64,000 bases of DNA from Lobulomyces angularis. Taxonomy: Eukaryota > Chytridiomycota > Chytridiomycetes > Lobulomycetales > Lobulomycetaceae. The position numbers and the translations under genes are program-made. Under the pieces are notes generated by a model. It saw only the letters and a program-made list of their open reading frames with translations, did no database searches and had not been told where the DNA came from. How positions within the stretch are numbered: the stretch's first letter is position 1; each line of letters opens with the position of its first letter. Location of the stretch: assembly GCA_027604685.1 (NCBI GenBank), contig JADHYX010000070.1, positions 1 to 64,000 of the forward strand. Direction: 5' to 3'. Below, one piece after another: positions 34,601 to 47,800 of the stretch.

Positions 34601-36178
34601 ATGCCTGCTGCATTATATCCTAAATCTACACATTTCTGAATACAAATCTTTACAGTGACGGTCTTTCCTGTTAAAACCACATTTTTCAATAGTTTTCCAT
34701 TTGCAGGTTGACTATATTTAGATTTATTTTTTTTTAAAGAATAAAACGAAAAAAAGAGTTTTATTTCAATTTTTTACACTTGACATCCAGCATAATTCCA
34801 CCCAGATATCAATTCTGAGGCATCCTTTACAACGTGGGGTAAATTAGGTTCGGCACCACCAATAGAATAAAGACTTAATCTAGATGGACCGCCACAAATT
34901 TGATTACTATTTCCAGCACATTTCATATTGCATCCATTTTCTTGTTTTTTTCCACCATTTGAAACTCCATTTCCACAAAAACATTCTCTGGAATATTCAA
35001 GTCCTGCAAATTTGAAACCAGCACAAAATGCTAAGCATGTTTCTACTGTCATTTTATCAGAGGCAGTTGACGACCCAGTTAAACTTCTACCTCCATTACC
35101 TTCACTGGATAAAAAATTTTGGATTTAAGATCAAGAAAAAACTTATTATTCTTACCTATAACAACCGATAGCTACAAAGGTATTAGGAGCCGGTACAGGA
35201 GGATCTAAAGGAGGGTCTTCAGTTACTGGTGGACGTGGATTTGATACAGTTGGAGCGGGGTCTGTAACTACACTTGTCGCAGGAATGGTAGGTATTTCAG
35301 TAGGTTGTGACGTTAAAGCAGGAGGTTGTGGAGAAGTTGAAGAAAGTTGATACAAAGTTAATCTATTTGCAGCCCCGCAAAGTTCTTGAGCATTTCCAGA
35401 ACAAGTCATTGAACAATCTGTGTCTGGCTTTTGAAAAGATTTAATTTGTTCACTAGTTAAAGAATTTCCGCAGTCTTCAAATGGAAAATATTAAAATAAT
35501 TACAGCAAAATAAAAAAAAAATTATTATTATTACAGCATTCAGTTCCATACTCTAAACCAGCAAAAGTGAATTTTTTTTCAGAACAAGCTTGAATGCAAC
35601 TTTTGACGCTATTTGTACCCTTTGGTAAAAAAATTGGGGTATTTAAAAGTTTGGGACTTTGATCCAAAAAGCAGCCAATGTACTTCCAGTTTGAAGGTAA
35701 ATTATCCTTAATAACATTAGGAGGAGCCGGTATAATACCAGATAAGGAATATAAGTTTAATTTGCTTGGGCCACCACACATTTGGCTTGCGTTTCCTGAA
35801 CATGGTTTGGTGCATTTAGTTGTTTCAGAAGCTGAATTTGCTACCGCACTTCCACAGTAACATTCTCTGCCATATTCTAAACCAAAAAACTGAAATTTGT
35901 TTGGGGCAGTAGAGCAAAAATTTTGGCAAGTTTCAACAGTCATTGCATTGTTGGCGATGTAAGGGCCATTTAAAGCTCTTCCACCTTTGCCTTCACTAAT
36001 TTCAAAAATATAATAAAATTTTCAAAAAGAATAATTGTAAAGTTTACGTATAACAGCCAATAGAAATATATTCATTGCTGACGTCCTTCCTGACTAGATT
36101 TTGTGAATTTTTTTGAAGGGTTTGAGTAGGTGAAGAAAGGACACCAGAGGAGAAGATAGCTAAAAGCGTAAGTTTCAT
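31648..36178 (-). CDS. Glyoxal oxidase with six WSC domains (copper-radical oxidase 1)
   Basis: Secreted AA5 copper-radical oxidase: oxidises aldehydes, making H2O2, with wall- or glycan-binding WSC modules. Twelve exons give 1,302 residues in one frame. After a signal peptide (MKLTLLAIFSSGVLSS) come six WSC modules. They open near GCYTEGKGGRAL, WKYIGCF, VAIGCYRSEG, WNYAGCQ, YTLVGCYTE and WGYEGCYRD, each with repeats like GLEYGRECYCG and QMCGG. Two Pro/Thr-rich linkers separate them (about residues 245-290 and a second after module 4). The oxidase then shows FCGAG (Cys of the Tyr-Cys cofactor), RPRWYPT (its Tyr), MYHSGATLLPDG (axial Tyr and His ligand) and THSVYVDQR (second His ligand). All copper-site residues are kept. 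Confidence 0.93.
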
Positions 36179-37287
36179 AAAGAGGAAGATTCTATATGTA
36201 ATCTAGTGTATCTAATGTATAATCTATATTGTAAAAAAAAATGAAAAAAATCTATTAAAATTCACGAATTAAAAAAAGTAGGAACCCCTCTTTTTGTAAA
36301 GGCTGGCGTGGGCGTAGAGCTTTAAAGACGCAAGCAATTTTTTTTTGAAAGATGCAAAAATTCACTAAAAAATTCAAAATAATGTGAGAATGGCAAGTAT
36401 AATAGAAATATAATAAATACCTCAAATAGCAATAACTAGCTACAGCTGCCACATTATTGTATATATAAAGTAGAATTTTGTTAATTTTGAGTAAGTATGG
36501 GATTTTCAAGGACGGTTAATTCAAGTCCATTACGTTCAATTACCGCTGAACATCAAACACCATTAATTTCAAGTTAAGTTCATTTTTATAAATTAGAGTA
36601 AGTTAATTGAATTATTTAATGTTTGTTAATTTTTTATCACTGCGCATTGTCAGTTTCGCTTCATTCATTACAGTTATTATAGAAAATACTTAAACGATAA
36701 GTATATAGTTAATTGCAGTAATATGTGTCTAAACTATATGTAGTATGATTAATACAAGTTAATAACAGTTGATACCATTAAAACTTGATTAATTGACCTG
36801 AAAACTTTCACTATCAGACACATGAGGTAAGGGGCGAGGCTGCAAAATAATAATAATTGGAAAAATTTTGGAAATTTGGAATCTAGTGAATTGTAAACAA
36901 ATCATTGTTGAGAATTTGAATGTTGATTGTGAGAATTGTTGGCTATTTTGATATTTGGGCAACTGCGCCAAAGACCATGCTTGTAACTTGAATTTTAATG
37001 CTAAAACTCAATACTAAAACTTATTGTAAAGTTAAAATGTATTTTAAAATTAGTTTATAGCATGAGAATACGAAATTAATGTGTTGTTGATGTCAGATCA
37101 TTGAAAAATATTTATCTCACTGTAAAATTAAAAACATACTAAAATATACTATTTTTTTTATATCAATATTAATTTACAAATTTTTAATACATTTAATTAC
37201 ACAACTTAACCAAATAAATAAATGCCTTAAGAAAACCCACCTATTTCAATTCTGATAACACAATATAAAATACGAATTATCAAAGTC
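36179..37287. other. Gene-poor interval
   Basis: About 1.1 kb upstream of oxidase 1 and downstream of the F-box gene. Open frames here (for example 36789-36971 minus) lack family features. A tidy TTTTGCAG acceptor-like site on the minus strand at 36839-36846, followed by a short non-AT-rich stretch, could mark an unrecognised exon. Confidence 0.35.
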
Positions 37288-38345
37288 TTACCTTGAAGGT
37301 ATCCAAACTAGTTCTTCATTAAAAACATCAAACCTAAATGGTTCTATTGTATGATACTCTGATTTAACCTTGTTTACATTTAATTCAAAAATTTCAACTG
37401 ATGTGTAAACATTTTCAACCTCTACATTAACCTGCCCTTTTTTGTCATATTCGGTGTTAACCTGATGGTAGAACAGTTTTCTTAACACATTTTTTTATAT
37501 ATTTACTTACAACAAGTTTAATACCATTGAAATCAAGGATATTTCTTCCATTTTCATTGAAAATATTACTTTGAGTAAGCTGAATAGGCAGGCTATAATA
37601 ATTCTGCTCTTTGGCATATTCTTCTACTCTCACTCCGGGTCGAACTTTACCAACTGCTTTCTTTAGAGTAGCCTTAAAACTAAAATCAAAATCATTTAAG
37701 TTCCCCACTTTCAAACTTAGTGGAGGACTAGTTGGCGAAATTAAACTACTTTGCTTTATTAAAAATTCGTTTTTTTCTTCCTTTGGCACTTCCGACTCCT
37801 CATCTCTTCCAAAAACTACATCGGATGTGTCGTTTTTCACTACAAAGCATCGATCCTTAGAAAATGGTATAAATTCAAACATATTTCTAACGGAAAAAAT
37901 TTTTGTTAACGGAATCTTTTTTTTTTTTTGCTTACTTTTCATAGTTATATCCAGCAAACCTAAAAGTTAATCTTTCATAAGAAGAAAAAATTGTTTCAAT
38001 AAAGCGCAATTTTTTTTTACAAAATTTTTCATATCTATTTGAGTTTGAGTCACTAACAGGTTGAAACAATTCTAAAATCCCCAATTTGTATTGAGAATTT
38101 AAAATTTTTAAAGCAATTCTTCTAAAACTTTTAGAAACTTTGGTCAAAGTAATTATATTTTTTCTTGAACCTTTGGTTTTTAAAAAATCATTAAAAATTT
38201 GTACAACAATTTCTGTTGGTAAGTAGTTTAAAATGTTCAGTTTTTTTTCATTTTTACAAAAGTTAAATTTTTTTAAAGTTGATTCGTTGGTATTTTCTTT
38301 TTGTCCCTTTATTTCTCCTTTGTAAATACATTCATCTGTGAGCAT
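37288..38345 (-). CDS. F-box protein
   Basis: Substrate adaptor of an SCF ubiquitin ligase. Three exons (38345-37936, 37886-37511, 37461-37288) give 319 residues. The F-box lies near residues 37-80 (LNYLPTEIVVQIFNDFL, then VSKSFRRIALKIL). The remaining 240 residues have no repeats of the LRR, WD40 or kelch kind and match nothing I know. The stop codon sits inside a perfect donor-like AGGTAAGA, so a further exon downstream is possible. Target unknown. Confidence 0.75.
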
Positions 38346-38624
38346 TTTTTTTGTTAAAATTACTTTTTGATACTTTTTTTTTTTTTATAAAAAATGTAAA
38401 GGAGTCTAAATTCATAAAACCAAACTAGATAAAAAAAGCTAATCTGCAAAAATTAAGGAAAACAAATGCTTAATTATAAGGTTTAATATCAAGGCAGTAT
38501 TCCGATAACAAGTTCAACCTGTTTTAATTGAGCATGTAAAAAGAAATGGGTTTAAAAAATCTAGCAGTCCGATTGATTCAATTATTAGAGTCTATCTACA
38601 ACTGTATTTTTTTAATTTCAACTT

Positions 38625-39158
38625 TTATTTATTGCTGTTGGACTTTTCTAGTTCAATTTCAACTTTAAAGGTTTTACTTTTATTTTCTCTAACGTTGACA
38701 TGATCAAAGGGACAATGCCGACTAAATAACAAAAAAAAAAAATAAGTAATTTTTTAAATAAATATTTTAAATTCAATAAAGTATAAATTACCATTTGTTT
38801 CCTAAAAATAAAATTTAAAGATGTTCATGTAAAGTTAAATACAAATTTTTATATCAAAAATTAATGAAATTTAATAAAAATATTAAAAAGAAAGTATACC
38901 ACAACATTTTCCTCTTTTCAAATGGCTTAATTCGGTAAAAACTGTATACCCAGTTTCAGGATCTTCATAGGTCAACCCGCCTTTTTCACATGCAGCTTTG
39001 TGAACCAAATAATATGGAGTTGATGTATCGGTATGTTTTACTTTTTCAGAACTCATGACTAAATTATTTGAGGTACTATACTTTTTTAAAGTTTCACCAA
39101 GATTTTTTTTGAAAACTTCTATTTTATAATTGAATTTATTTTTTTTTAACAATTGCAT
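38625..39158 (-). CDS. DUF5522 (C1orf53-like) small Cys protein
   Basis: Three exons (39158-38900, 38801-38792, 38721-38625) give 121 residues. The N-terminus is basic with KKYSTSN, like a mitochondrial presequence. The conserved domain reads HKAACEKGGLTYEDPETGY, then VFTELSHLKRGKCCG, then the microexon-encoded NKC and RHCPFDH, keeping the family's CCG..CRHCP cysteine cluster. Function is not known in any organism; a metal-binding role in mitochondria is plausible. The middle exon is only 10 nt, yet both its borders are canonical and it exactly restores the conserved motif. Confidence 0.88.
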
Positions 39159-39694
39159 ACAAAAAATAAATAAATGTATACAAATTTATTTTTTCCAAAA
39201 AAAAAAAAGAAGTCTAGTTTGAAAAATAAAAAACAGAGAGATATATTAAAAATAGAGATATAGAATAAAATTATATTATTTTTTACTTTAGAAAGAAAGA
39301 AAAATTTAAAAAATTAAAGATAACTTTTTTTTTTTTTTTTTTTTTATATTTGAATTTTAAATTTCAAAGTTTTTGGGAGATAAAATGAAGACTTATCAAA
39401 AGAGTATTTTCTATATGCTTTTATGATAAATTAATCATTTTAATTTTCTAATTTTATTTTTTTTTTTCATGTGATGAGTTTTTTCGATTAGTCTTTCCTA
39501 AATACAATTTAGTGAGGAAAACTATGCATAAAACTGATGAAAAATAAAATAATTTTAAGAACAGAATTATAATGTAATTAATATTTATATAATGCCAATA
39601 TACTGCTACGCAACTTGCAAAATAGTTATTCTTTAATTAATTATATATTGTATTTTATCTATATATTTGAGGTGAAGTCTAATTTAAAAATTAT
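39159..39694. other. Intergenic interval
   Basis: About 535 bases with a long T-run near 39325-39345 and other A/T tracts, between the DUF5522 start and the end of oxidase 2 (both minus). No gene seen. Confidence 0.4.
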
Positions 39695-42600
39695 TTACCA
39701 ATCTACATTTTTTTTTAAACCTGTGAGTGTAAAGTTGGTTAATATGTTACTAAAGACTGCATCAGGTGGAAGTACTGGCCAAGTGAAAATATCTTGAACA
39801 TCACCTCCAATTCTAAGGTAAATAGACTCAGAGGGTGTGTCATCTTCAACTGCGTGCAGCAGGTACCATCCAGGAACAACAACATTTTCGTTTGGAGGAG
39901 CTGCAACATTGAAAGTATCCTCACCATCTACTTTACTATGTTGAAGCCAAATGAATCTCTGGTCAAAGTACATGCCATGTGTCGTGATATCTACTCTAAT
40001 TATGTTAAATTTCACATTTCCTTGGTATTCTAATTTCACTTTAACTTTGAAAATTTGTGAAAATGTAATGTCTCTGCTTTCTACTAATTCTATTGTTGGC
40101 TTGATCTTTTTACTTAACAAATATGGAGGGTAATAAATTTCTAATCCAAATTCTGGTGGAAACTATTTTAATTTTTTATTGAAATAAATAAAAATCAAAA
40201 TTGTTATATATTTTCTTGTATTTTGTTTACCTTTGGATCTGCAGCATTACTACCATGAATTAAAACTCTACCATCTGTTAAAAGAGTTGCTCCACTGTGA
40301 TACATTCTAGGAATGGTAGTTTTTCCACCTTTAAAAACCATGATATTACTCAAACAACAAATCAAAATAAGATTGAATTACCATAAATGAACCTCTTTCC
40401 TATAGGTCTTTCAGGATCGTAAATTAATGCTCCAAGTACAGGATTTTGAGCAGCAGCGAAACCTGCTACGCCGTTTGCAGCTCCATTAACCATCAAAAAT
40501 GTACCATCCGGTAAAGCTAACATATTTCCCATTACCCTTCTAAGAGGCATTCGTTCTACTATCCACTCTGCATTCTCTTCTTCTGGATTGATGGATGCGC
40601 ATGTGTCAAATGCTAACCCTCCCTCACCAGAAACTCTGTGCAAAATAAAAAATAAGAAAAAAATAAGAAAAATGAGTTCATTTTATTTACTTTGGATCTG
40701 TTGAGGTTCCTCCTCCACCACCACAAGTTAAAAACGTTGCAGTGTAATGCGGCGCTTTTAAAGGAAGTAAAACATAACTACTGGAATATGGATAAGTTCT
40801 ATAACCGAAACCAGAAACATGAGAGGGTGCTAATGGTAAATTTCGCTTCACTTTGAAATTATCTTTCCAATCTAGTAACGTCGATTTATCTCCTGCAAAA
40901 ACGTATAAAAGTCCTAAAAAAAAAAATTTTTGTTTCCAAAATGAATAAACCAAAAAAATAATAAAAACTAAGTTACCTGAAGGCATAATGATTCCTGCAG
41001 GATATAAGTTATGTCCTCGGGTCTCAGTCTGAAATAAAAAATTAATGAATCCTAAAACAACTGTATTACCAAAATGTCAACTGGAATTGGTAATTCACCC
41101 TTTTGCGGCAATAATTCCACATTAGGTTGGGAAGGTCCATTTGCAGTAGTAGCACCACCCTACAGAATTTTCTTAATTGATTATTAATTTGGTTAAATAT
41201 AAACCAGGTAAGCAAGGACGCCATTTGGTAAAGTTATTGCTGTAGGATACCATCTTGGCACTTGTAGAGATAAAGATTGCCAATTTTCTTCCCAATCGCC
41301 TTCTGGTCTCAAAAGTCGTATTCCCTGCAAAGCGGTAAGAAACCAACCTTATATTTATATAAATATATTTAAGGTGCTCCAACCTTTTTTTTATTAAATT
41401 ACCTGATGCCTGTAAATGTCTTCCATAATTATCTGCCAATACAACGCCAGCACCGCAAAATAAATCTGTTTTTGTATGCAATTCTCTAAATTTTAAAGTT
41501 CTGTAATCAAACTCGTAAGAATTGGTATTATTTTGAGGACCTGTAATAAATTTTTGGATTTTAATCCCTAACTTTTTCTTTTTGTAAATAAATACTTTAC
41601 CAACTACAGTAGAACTTGTAAAAATTATTTTATCACCCTTTGGCATTAATCCGGCACCAATTGGTACTAAAGGTGCTGAAGTCAAAAATTTATAAGTGCC
41701 AGAGTGTTCAATCTGATTATATTCAAATAGCGTTTCAGAGGTAGAGAAAATGTTACTGAGTTTCCCACCACCACAAAGCTGACCAGGATTTCCTTCACAA
41801 CTAGTTGAACATTTTTGTTCCACCATTTTAGTTGCCGAGGGATGAATTTGATCACCGCAAAAGCACTCTTTTCCATATTGAACTCCAGCAAAAGCTAATC
41901 GAAAGGACTTACAGTGATTGATACATTTTTCTACAGTCAGGCTTTCAATTTTTGTATTTTGAAAAGTTAAGGTTCTGAAAGGGGTAGGATCCAGATAGCA
42001 TCCTTGATACGAATAACCAGGTGGTAGGATGGCCGGAACTGAGGGTATATTGTACAAGATTGGTAGAGATCCATCAAAAGAGTATACATTTAACGAGCCT
42101 CCCTATTTTTTGAAAATTCAAATCTTAAGAATAAAAAGTGAACGTCATTATAATTACATTTGCACCACCACCACAAATTTGATTTGAATTGCCTCCACAG
42201 CGTACATTGCAATTTGAATCACTTATTTTAGCTGAACCGTAAGTAAGAAAGTTTGCACAATCTTAAAAAACAAGAAATTTTTAAAGTTATTCACAATATC
42301 ATTGATATTTACAGCATTGTTTTCCATTTTCTAAGCCAAAAAAATTAAAATTCAAATCGCTACAAAAAGAACTGCACTTTTCTTTAGTCATATCATCTGC
42401 ATTTAAATTCTTTCCTCTGCTAAAAGCTCTCCCACCTTTTCCTTCAGAATAACAACCTATATCTTTGTAATTACTAGGTATTGTTGGAGTTTCCGTTGCA
42501 ATAACGGATGTGATGATGGAGGTTGGTATAACTTGAAATAAATTTCTTAGCAGTGTTATTTTTGATATTTTAGCTCTCACCAGTAACCCCTCCATCGGAG

Positions 42601-43679
42601 AAAGTAGCGGAAGGTGCAATAGTTGAGGTTTTGATTAACTTGAATTGATAAACGGTCAATCTAGGAAATTAATTTGATATAATTTTAAAGATACAAGGAT
42701 TTTCAAAAAAGGAACCTTTTGGAACCACCACATTTTTGGGTTTTATCACCAGGGCATGCCATTTTACATTCGTTTTCGTCAACCGCTGCATATGATAAAT
42801 CAATTGTTGCATTATCACAAACTAATTTTTTTTAAGTTAGAATAAAATTTGATATTTAAACAAAAAAAAATACAGCATTCTCTTCCAAATTCAGCTCCAG
42901 CGGCGTTAAATCCTTTGTCAGCGCATTGCTGTATACATGATTGAAGAGTTTGAGAATCACTGGAAAGAACTTTACTTTTCAATAACCTTCCTATTGGTGG
43001 TTCTGTCAAACAACCACTGTAAGTCCATCCTTCTTGAATATTTGAAGCTAAAATAAAAAGGGTAATTTTTAATAAATTTTTTATATCATTAAAACCTTTG
43101 AGCAAATCTTCCAGTGATTTTGGTAAATCATTAAGAATTTTTTCAGGTGCTGGGTTAACATTTATTTTTACGTTATATTGATAAATATTTATTCTAAAAA
43201 GAGTTTAATAATAGAAAATTAAATAATACCGATTGGGTCCACCACATAATTGATTAGCATTTCCGAAACATTTCATTTTACATTCAGTATCTGGAACAGA
43301 TGATAAGGAGAGTTCAGTTTTTTTATCACAGTCTTGTAAATTGAAATACAAAAAATAGATAAATTATTAATTAAATAAATTTCTATATATTTATACAACA
43401 CTCTCTGCCATATTCCACCCCAGCAGTTAAAAAACCATTGTCACTGCATTGCTTAATACAAGATTGAATTGTTTGCAGATCACTTGAAGGAAGTTTGTTG
43501 GAAAGTAATTTTCCAATTGCAGGTTCACTAAAGCAACCTTTGTAAAACCAATTAGTGGGTAAATTTTCTATTTCGTCAAATCGTTTGTTAAAGGTTAAAT
43601 ATGAATTTGTTTTGAGAGTAGGAGTTGCACCGATCAAATAAGTTAAAGTTAATAGGAATATTAGAAGGTTTTTTCCCAT
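39695..43679 (-). CDS. Glyoxal oxidase with four WSC domains (copper-radical oxidase 2)
   Basis: Paralogue of the gene at 31648-36178. Seventeen exons with intact phase give 1,044 residues. A signal peptide (MGKNLLIFLLTLTYLIGATP) is followed by WSC modules opening near WFYKGCFSEP, WTYSGCLTEP, YKDIGCYSEG and YSYQGCYLDP. Linkers are shorter and less Pro/Thr-rich than in copy 1. The oxidase region keeps FCGAG, VPRWYPT, MYHSGATLL and TTHGMYFDQR, so the Cys-Tyr cofactor and both His ligands are present. It has more and shorter introns than copy 1, and two fewer WSC modules, showing the N-terminal array expands or shrinks. The product should be secreted or wall-bound. Confidence 0.92.
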
Positions 43680-44107
43680 ATTGTAATTTTATTTGTAGGA
43701 ACTTAAGATAGTCGCCTAATACAATTTTTCAATTGATTTTTTTTACAATTGTTACCCCTTTATTTGCTGCGCTTCTGAAATTTTATGTGAATATTTTTCT
43801 GGCACTTCTATCAAGCCCTGACATTCCGCGCCTTTTGATGTGTTAAACTGTATTGACAAACCTGAAACTTTATGCTGAAGAACTTTAGTAGAATTTTATG
43901 TATAGATAGGATTTTAACGTGATTAACATAAGTTTGTTAACTATCTTTAATACTAGATTACACAAGTAGCCTCTTATTAGTACAATGATATTCTTTAACA
44001 AAATGCCAAAGTTGAATAAAAAAAAACATTTCAATATTAATGATATAAATAACAATTATATATCTTCATTAAAAAAATTTTTCTAATTCATGGCAGATAA
44101 CCAATAA
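43680..44107. other. Intergenic interval
   Basis: About 430 bases between the oxidase 2 start and the DUF1304 gene end (both minus). A less AT-rich patch at about 43795-43860 carries no recognisable gene or tRNA. Confidence 0.4.
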
Positions 44108-44651
44108 TTAAATACCAATGTACAATGAGACTAATGCTAAAAGAGCAGGAATTCCCTGCGTAAAAAATATTTTTTTATTTGCTGTTAAACCTCCTAGAAA
44201 AAATTTTTAATGACAAAAAGCAAATTTTAAATTAAAAAAATTAGGACTTCAATTTTACCATAAATAGCGGCTACAAATACACAACATGTAAAAAACAAAG
44301 AAATTTGTTTGCCGAATTCTTCTTCTGAATGAATTAACCCCCAAAAACAACCTGCTGCAAGAAATCCATTGTAAAGTCCTAATAGTAACATTTAAAAAAA
44401 AATTTTAATAAATTTAAATAAAAAATACCTTGATTAGCAGCTAAAGTCTTAACAGTTTTAAGATTAGCTTCTTCAGCTTTAACGCCAAAAATTTTGTTTG
44501 TCCTTTTATTTCCCTGAATAAAAAGTTAGAAAATGAATAATATACTTTTTAAAAATAAAAGTAGTCTTCACACCCATAAAAACATTTCAAGAATCAAAAT
44601 GTAAACATGTTCTATTCCAACAAGAAGTGTAAATAATTTGCTAGCAATCAT
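44108..44651 (-). CDS. DUF1304 integral membrane protein
   Basis: Small four-helix membrane protein found in bacteria and fungi, function unknown. Four exons; exon 1 (44651-44574) encodes 26 residues of helix 1 (LLVGIEHVYILILEMFLW). Family hallmarks follow: NKIFGV, TLAANQGLYNGFLAAGCFWG, a FVAAIYG helix and IPALLALVSLY at the end. Total about 122 residues, the normal size. It lies only 174 bases from the divergent CEP290 start, so the two share a promoter region. Related proteins are often of bacterial type in fungi, but four introns here argue against a recent transfer. Confidence 0.88.
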
Positions 44652-44825
44652 GTTGTTTTGTGTATTCAGTAGTACTAATTGTTATGAGATTTTTTTGTTG
44701 AAGAGTTTTTTAATTGATTTTTCTTTTAAAATTTAGAAATTAAGCGGAGAATTTATTTCATTAAAAGCATTGAATTTAAACTTTCTTGTTTTTAAACTCC
44801 GAAGAAAAAAATTTTGTTCAAAATT
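44652..44825. promoter_or_regulatory. Bidirectional promoter region, DUF1304 / CEP290
   Basis: 174 bases between divergent start codons; T-rich on the plus strand. No X-box or TATA element recognised. Confidence 0.35.
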
Positions 44826-47800
44826 ATGCTATCTGAGAAGAATCTTTCTCCAGATTGGAATTTTCTTCTTCAAAAAGAAGTACAAAATGTTATAGAAGTA
44901 AGAATAAATAATTCACTTAAACAAATTCTAAAAATCGATAAAAATAATTCTTATTTTAATTTTAAACTGAAACTTTTTATCTCTCAAAGAATAAGAGTGA
45001 AATTGAATCTCAAATAGAGTCCATTTATCCGACATTGGTATCAATTAAAATAGACCTGAGTGACAAAAATGCAACAAAAGAAAATATTTTAGGACTTTTT
45101 AAGTTAGCCCAATTAGGAATGGAGTAAGTTACCTTTGAAACATTAAATTTGAAATAAAGTTTATAGCAAATTTTTAATTTATATACTGTAATTAAATTTT
45201 TTCTAATTTTTTTTTTTTAGGTTAAAAAACATCTACTTAGAGCAGGCGGAGTCGCAAATAAGAACTGTAGAAGTAAATTTAAAATAAAATTATTTAATCT
45301 TAGAATTGTAAACTACTTTTAAGGCAACTTTAGAAGCACAAGAGGACGAATTAAAAAAATTAAGAATTTTATCTATGGGTCCTCAATCTGCCTTGGTTTC
45401 TGCAGAAATGAAATCATTGGAAGAAACAATACAAGATTTGGAACTGCGAAATGAGAGCCTGACACAAGATTTATCAGAAAAAGAAGAAACTTTGGAAAAT
45501 GAAAAAAAAAAAACTTCAACACTAACAGATGTATAGAAAAAAGCAAAAATTTTTTAATCTATTTATTTATTTGAAAATTATCATACCACAGCATTTGAAG
45601 GAAGAATCTGCAAAGGTGACTAAATTGGAGGAAACTTTAGGAAAATTGAAACGAGAATTATCTGACGCACGATTAAAAGTCTTCGCTAAAAAAGACACTG
45701 TAAATGAGACACTAGACGATATTCACTTTAAAAATACCATTAAAGTACAATTTATTATTTCATTTAGATTCATATTAATTATTTTCAGGAAAAAAATGCT
45801 CAAATTAGCAACTATATCACTGAAGTTCAAAATTTATCCACCAGAAATGCTTATTTAGCTTCAGAAAATGAAGCGATGACACAAGAAATTGAAGCTGCAG
45901 TCTTTGAATTAGACAAGTAACATTAACAGAAATAACTAAAATAAAAAAAATTCAACATTATAATTTAAAAATTAAAAAAATTTAGATACGCTAACGAAAA
46001 AGTTTCAAACCAAAAAATACTATTAAAAAATGATCAACTGATAGATCACTTAACCGAAGAAAAAAATTCCCTAAAATATCAACTAAACGAGCTCGCTGAA
46101 CAAATACAATCAAGAGGTGGTAAAGATGAAGGACTGTTAGAAGAACTACAAAGTGAAGTTATACGCCACAAGGTTCTAACAAACATTTCTAACACTAATA
46201 TCTAATTCAATAGAAATCCGCAAGAGAATCATATTCTGGATTGCTTGAAAAAACTTCCGAAAATGAAATTCTGCATGAAAAAGTAAAGCTATTAAAAGAA
46301 GAGTTAGATTCGTTGGGAATTGATACAATCAAAAAAGATTTATCTGAGAGGGGTGCTTTTTAATTATTCTAAAAACTTTTTTTAATATTTTAAATTAGAT
46401 GAAATAATTTCTGTATTAAAAGAAAAACTTGAAGGAGCTTACCAAGACATCGAATTGTTAAGTACAGATTGGGACAACTTGGAAACACTCTTAAACTCTC
46501 AAGTAAGGAAAAAACTGGATCTTAAATAGCTTAAAGCATTATTTTATCTAGAAAAATGAAGCCAACATGGAAACAATCAAAACCAATTTTGCCCAAGTTC
46601 AAAAGTTGAAGGAAAAAATGCAAGCTTACAAGCTTAGAAGAAAGGAAGATTTAAAAAAAGCGAGCACATTTAACGAGCAACTTGAAGAAAAGGAAAAAGA
46701 ATTAATAGACTTAAGACTTCAAATTGAAAAATACGAAAATGGTAAAAAAAAAATATATTAATCAAAAAACTTTCCTTTAATAACAAAATGATGTAACAAT
46801 TAACTCTTCTAATCCAACCAATTTAAAAATTTTTTTTTTTAAAAAAAATATATTTCAAAGGAGTTTACGGATTACCCGATGCAATACGAGAAATCAAAAA
46901 CTTGAAACTTAAAATGAATTTAAGGAATAACGAGATTTCAGAATTAACATTAAAAATTAACGATTTTGAATTACAAGCCAATGAGTTTATAGAAGAAAAC
47001 TCCGAACTTAGAAATAAATTAGGAATTAGCAAAAAAACCAAAATTGATTTGACAAATTTAAAATCTAATACTATTTTAGAACTGGTTGAATATGCTTATT
47101 CAGCTCTTATTAACTTATTTGTTACCATAGGAAAAAGCTAAAGCTTTGAATGTATGCCTTCAGAAAGAGGTGGATGATTTGGAAGAAGAAAGATTAAAAC
47201 TTAAATCAGAATTACGATTCCAGGTAATTGATTGAATTGAGAAATAAACCAAATTATAATTTAATAGTCAAGGGAAAAGGGAGAAAATGCAATTGCAATG
47301 GGACTCACAGTAGATGATTTAATAGCTGTTGAAGATTATGCTAACAAATTAAGAATGGGAGCCGATACTAGTAATGACTCACTAGACGAAAAAACTAGAG
47401 GACTGAAAATCAAAAAGAAAAATGGCGATGGTACTGAAGAAAAATCCAGAGGGTTAGGAAACATTTCTAGACCTAATCTTAGCAACAATCAGTTAGATAA
47501 ATTCTTACTGGAATTAGAAAGAACGCATGTTGAAGGAGAGGAATACCGCGAGGCGATTTCTACCTTACAGGTGACTATGTTTAAATCTTACGCGAAAAAT
47601 CTTAAATAATATCATAAATTCAGACTGATCTGGAAAAATACAAAGATGAGAATAGAGCATTAGAAAGTGTTATAAGAGAGATTTCATTAACTTTAATAAA
47701 AACGAGGAGCACTGCGCCAGAACAGAAAGGGCAACCCCAAAGTGAAGTAAATAAGAATAAAAGATCCTTAAGTTACTAAAGGTTACTTAAAGGTGGCTTT

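Noticed and set aside
36789..36971. 60-codon minus-strand frame starting MAQLPKYQNSQQ
   Set aside because: No family features, no homologous pattern and AT-rich surroundings; at most a hint of an unrecognised exon.
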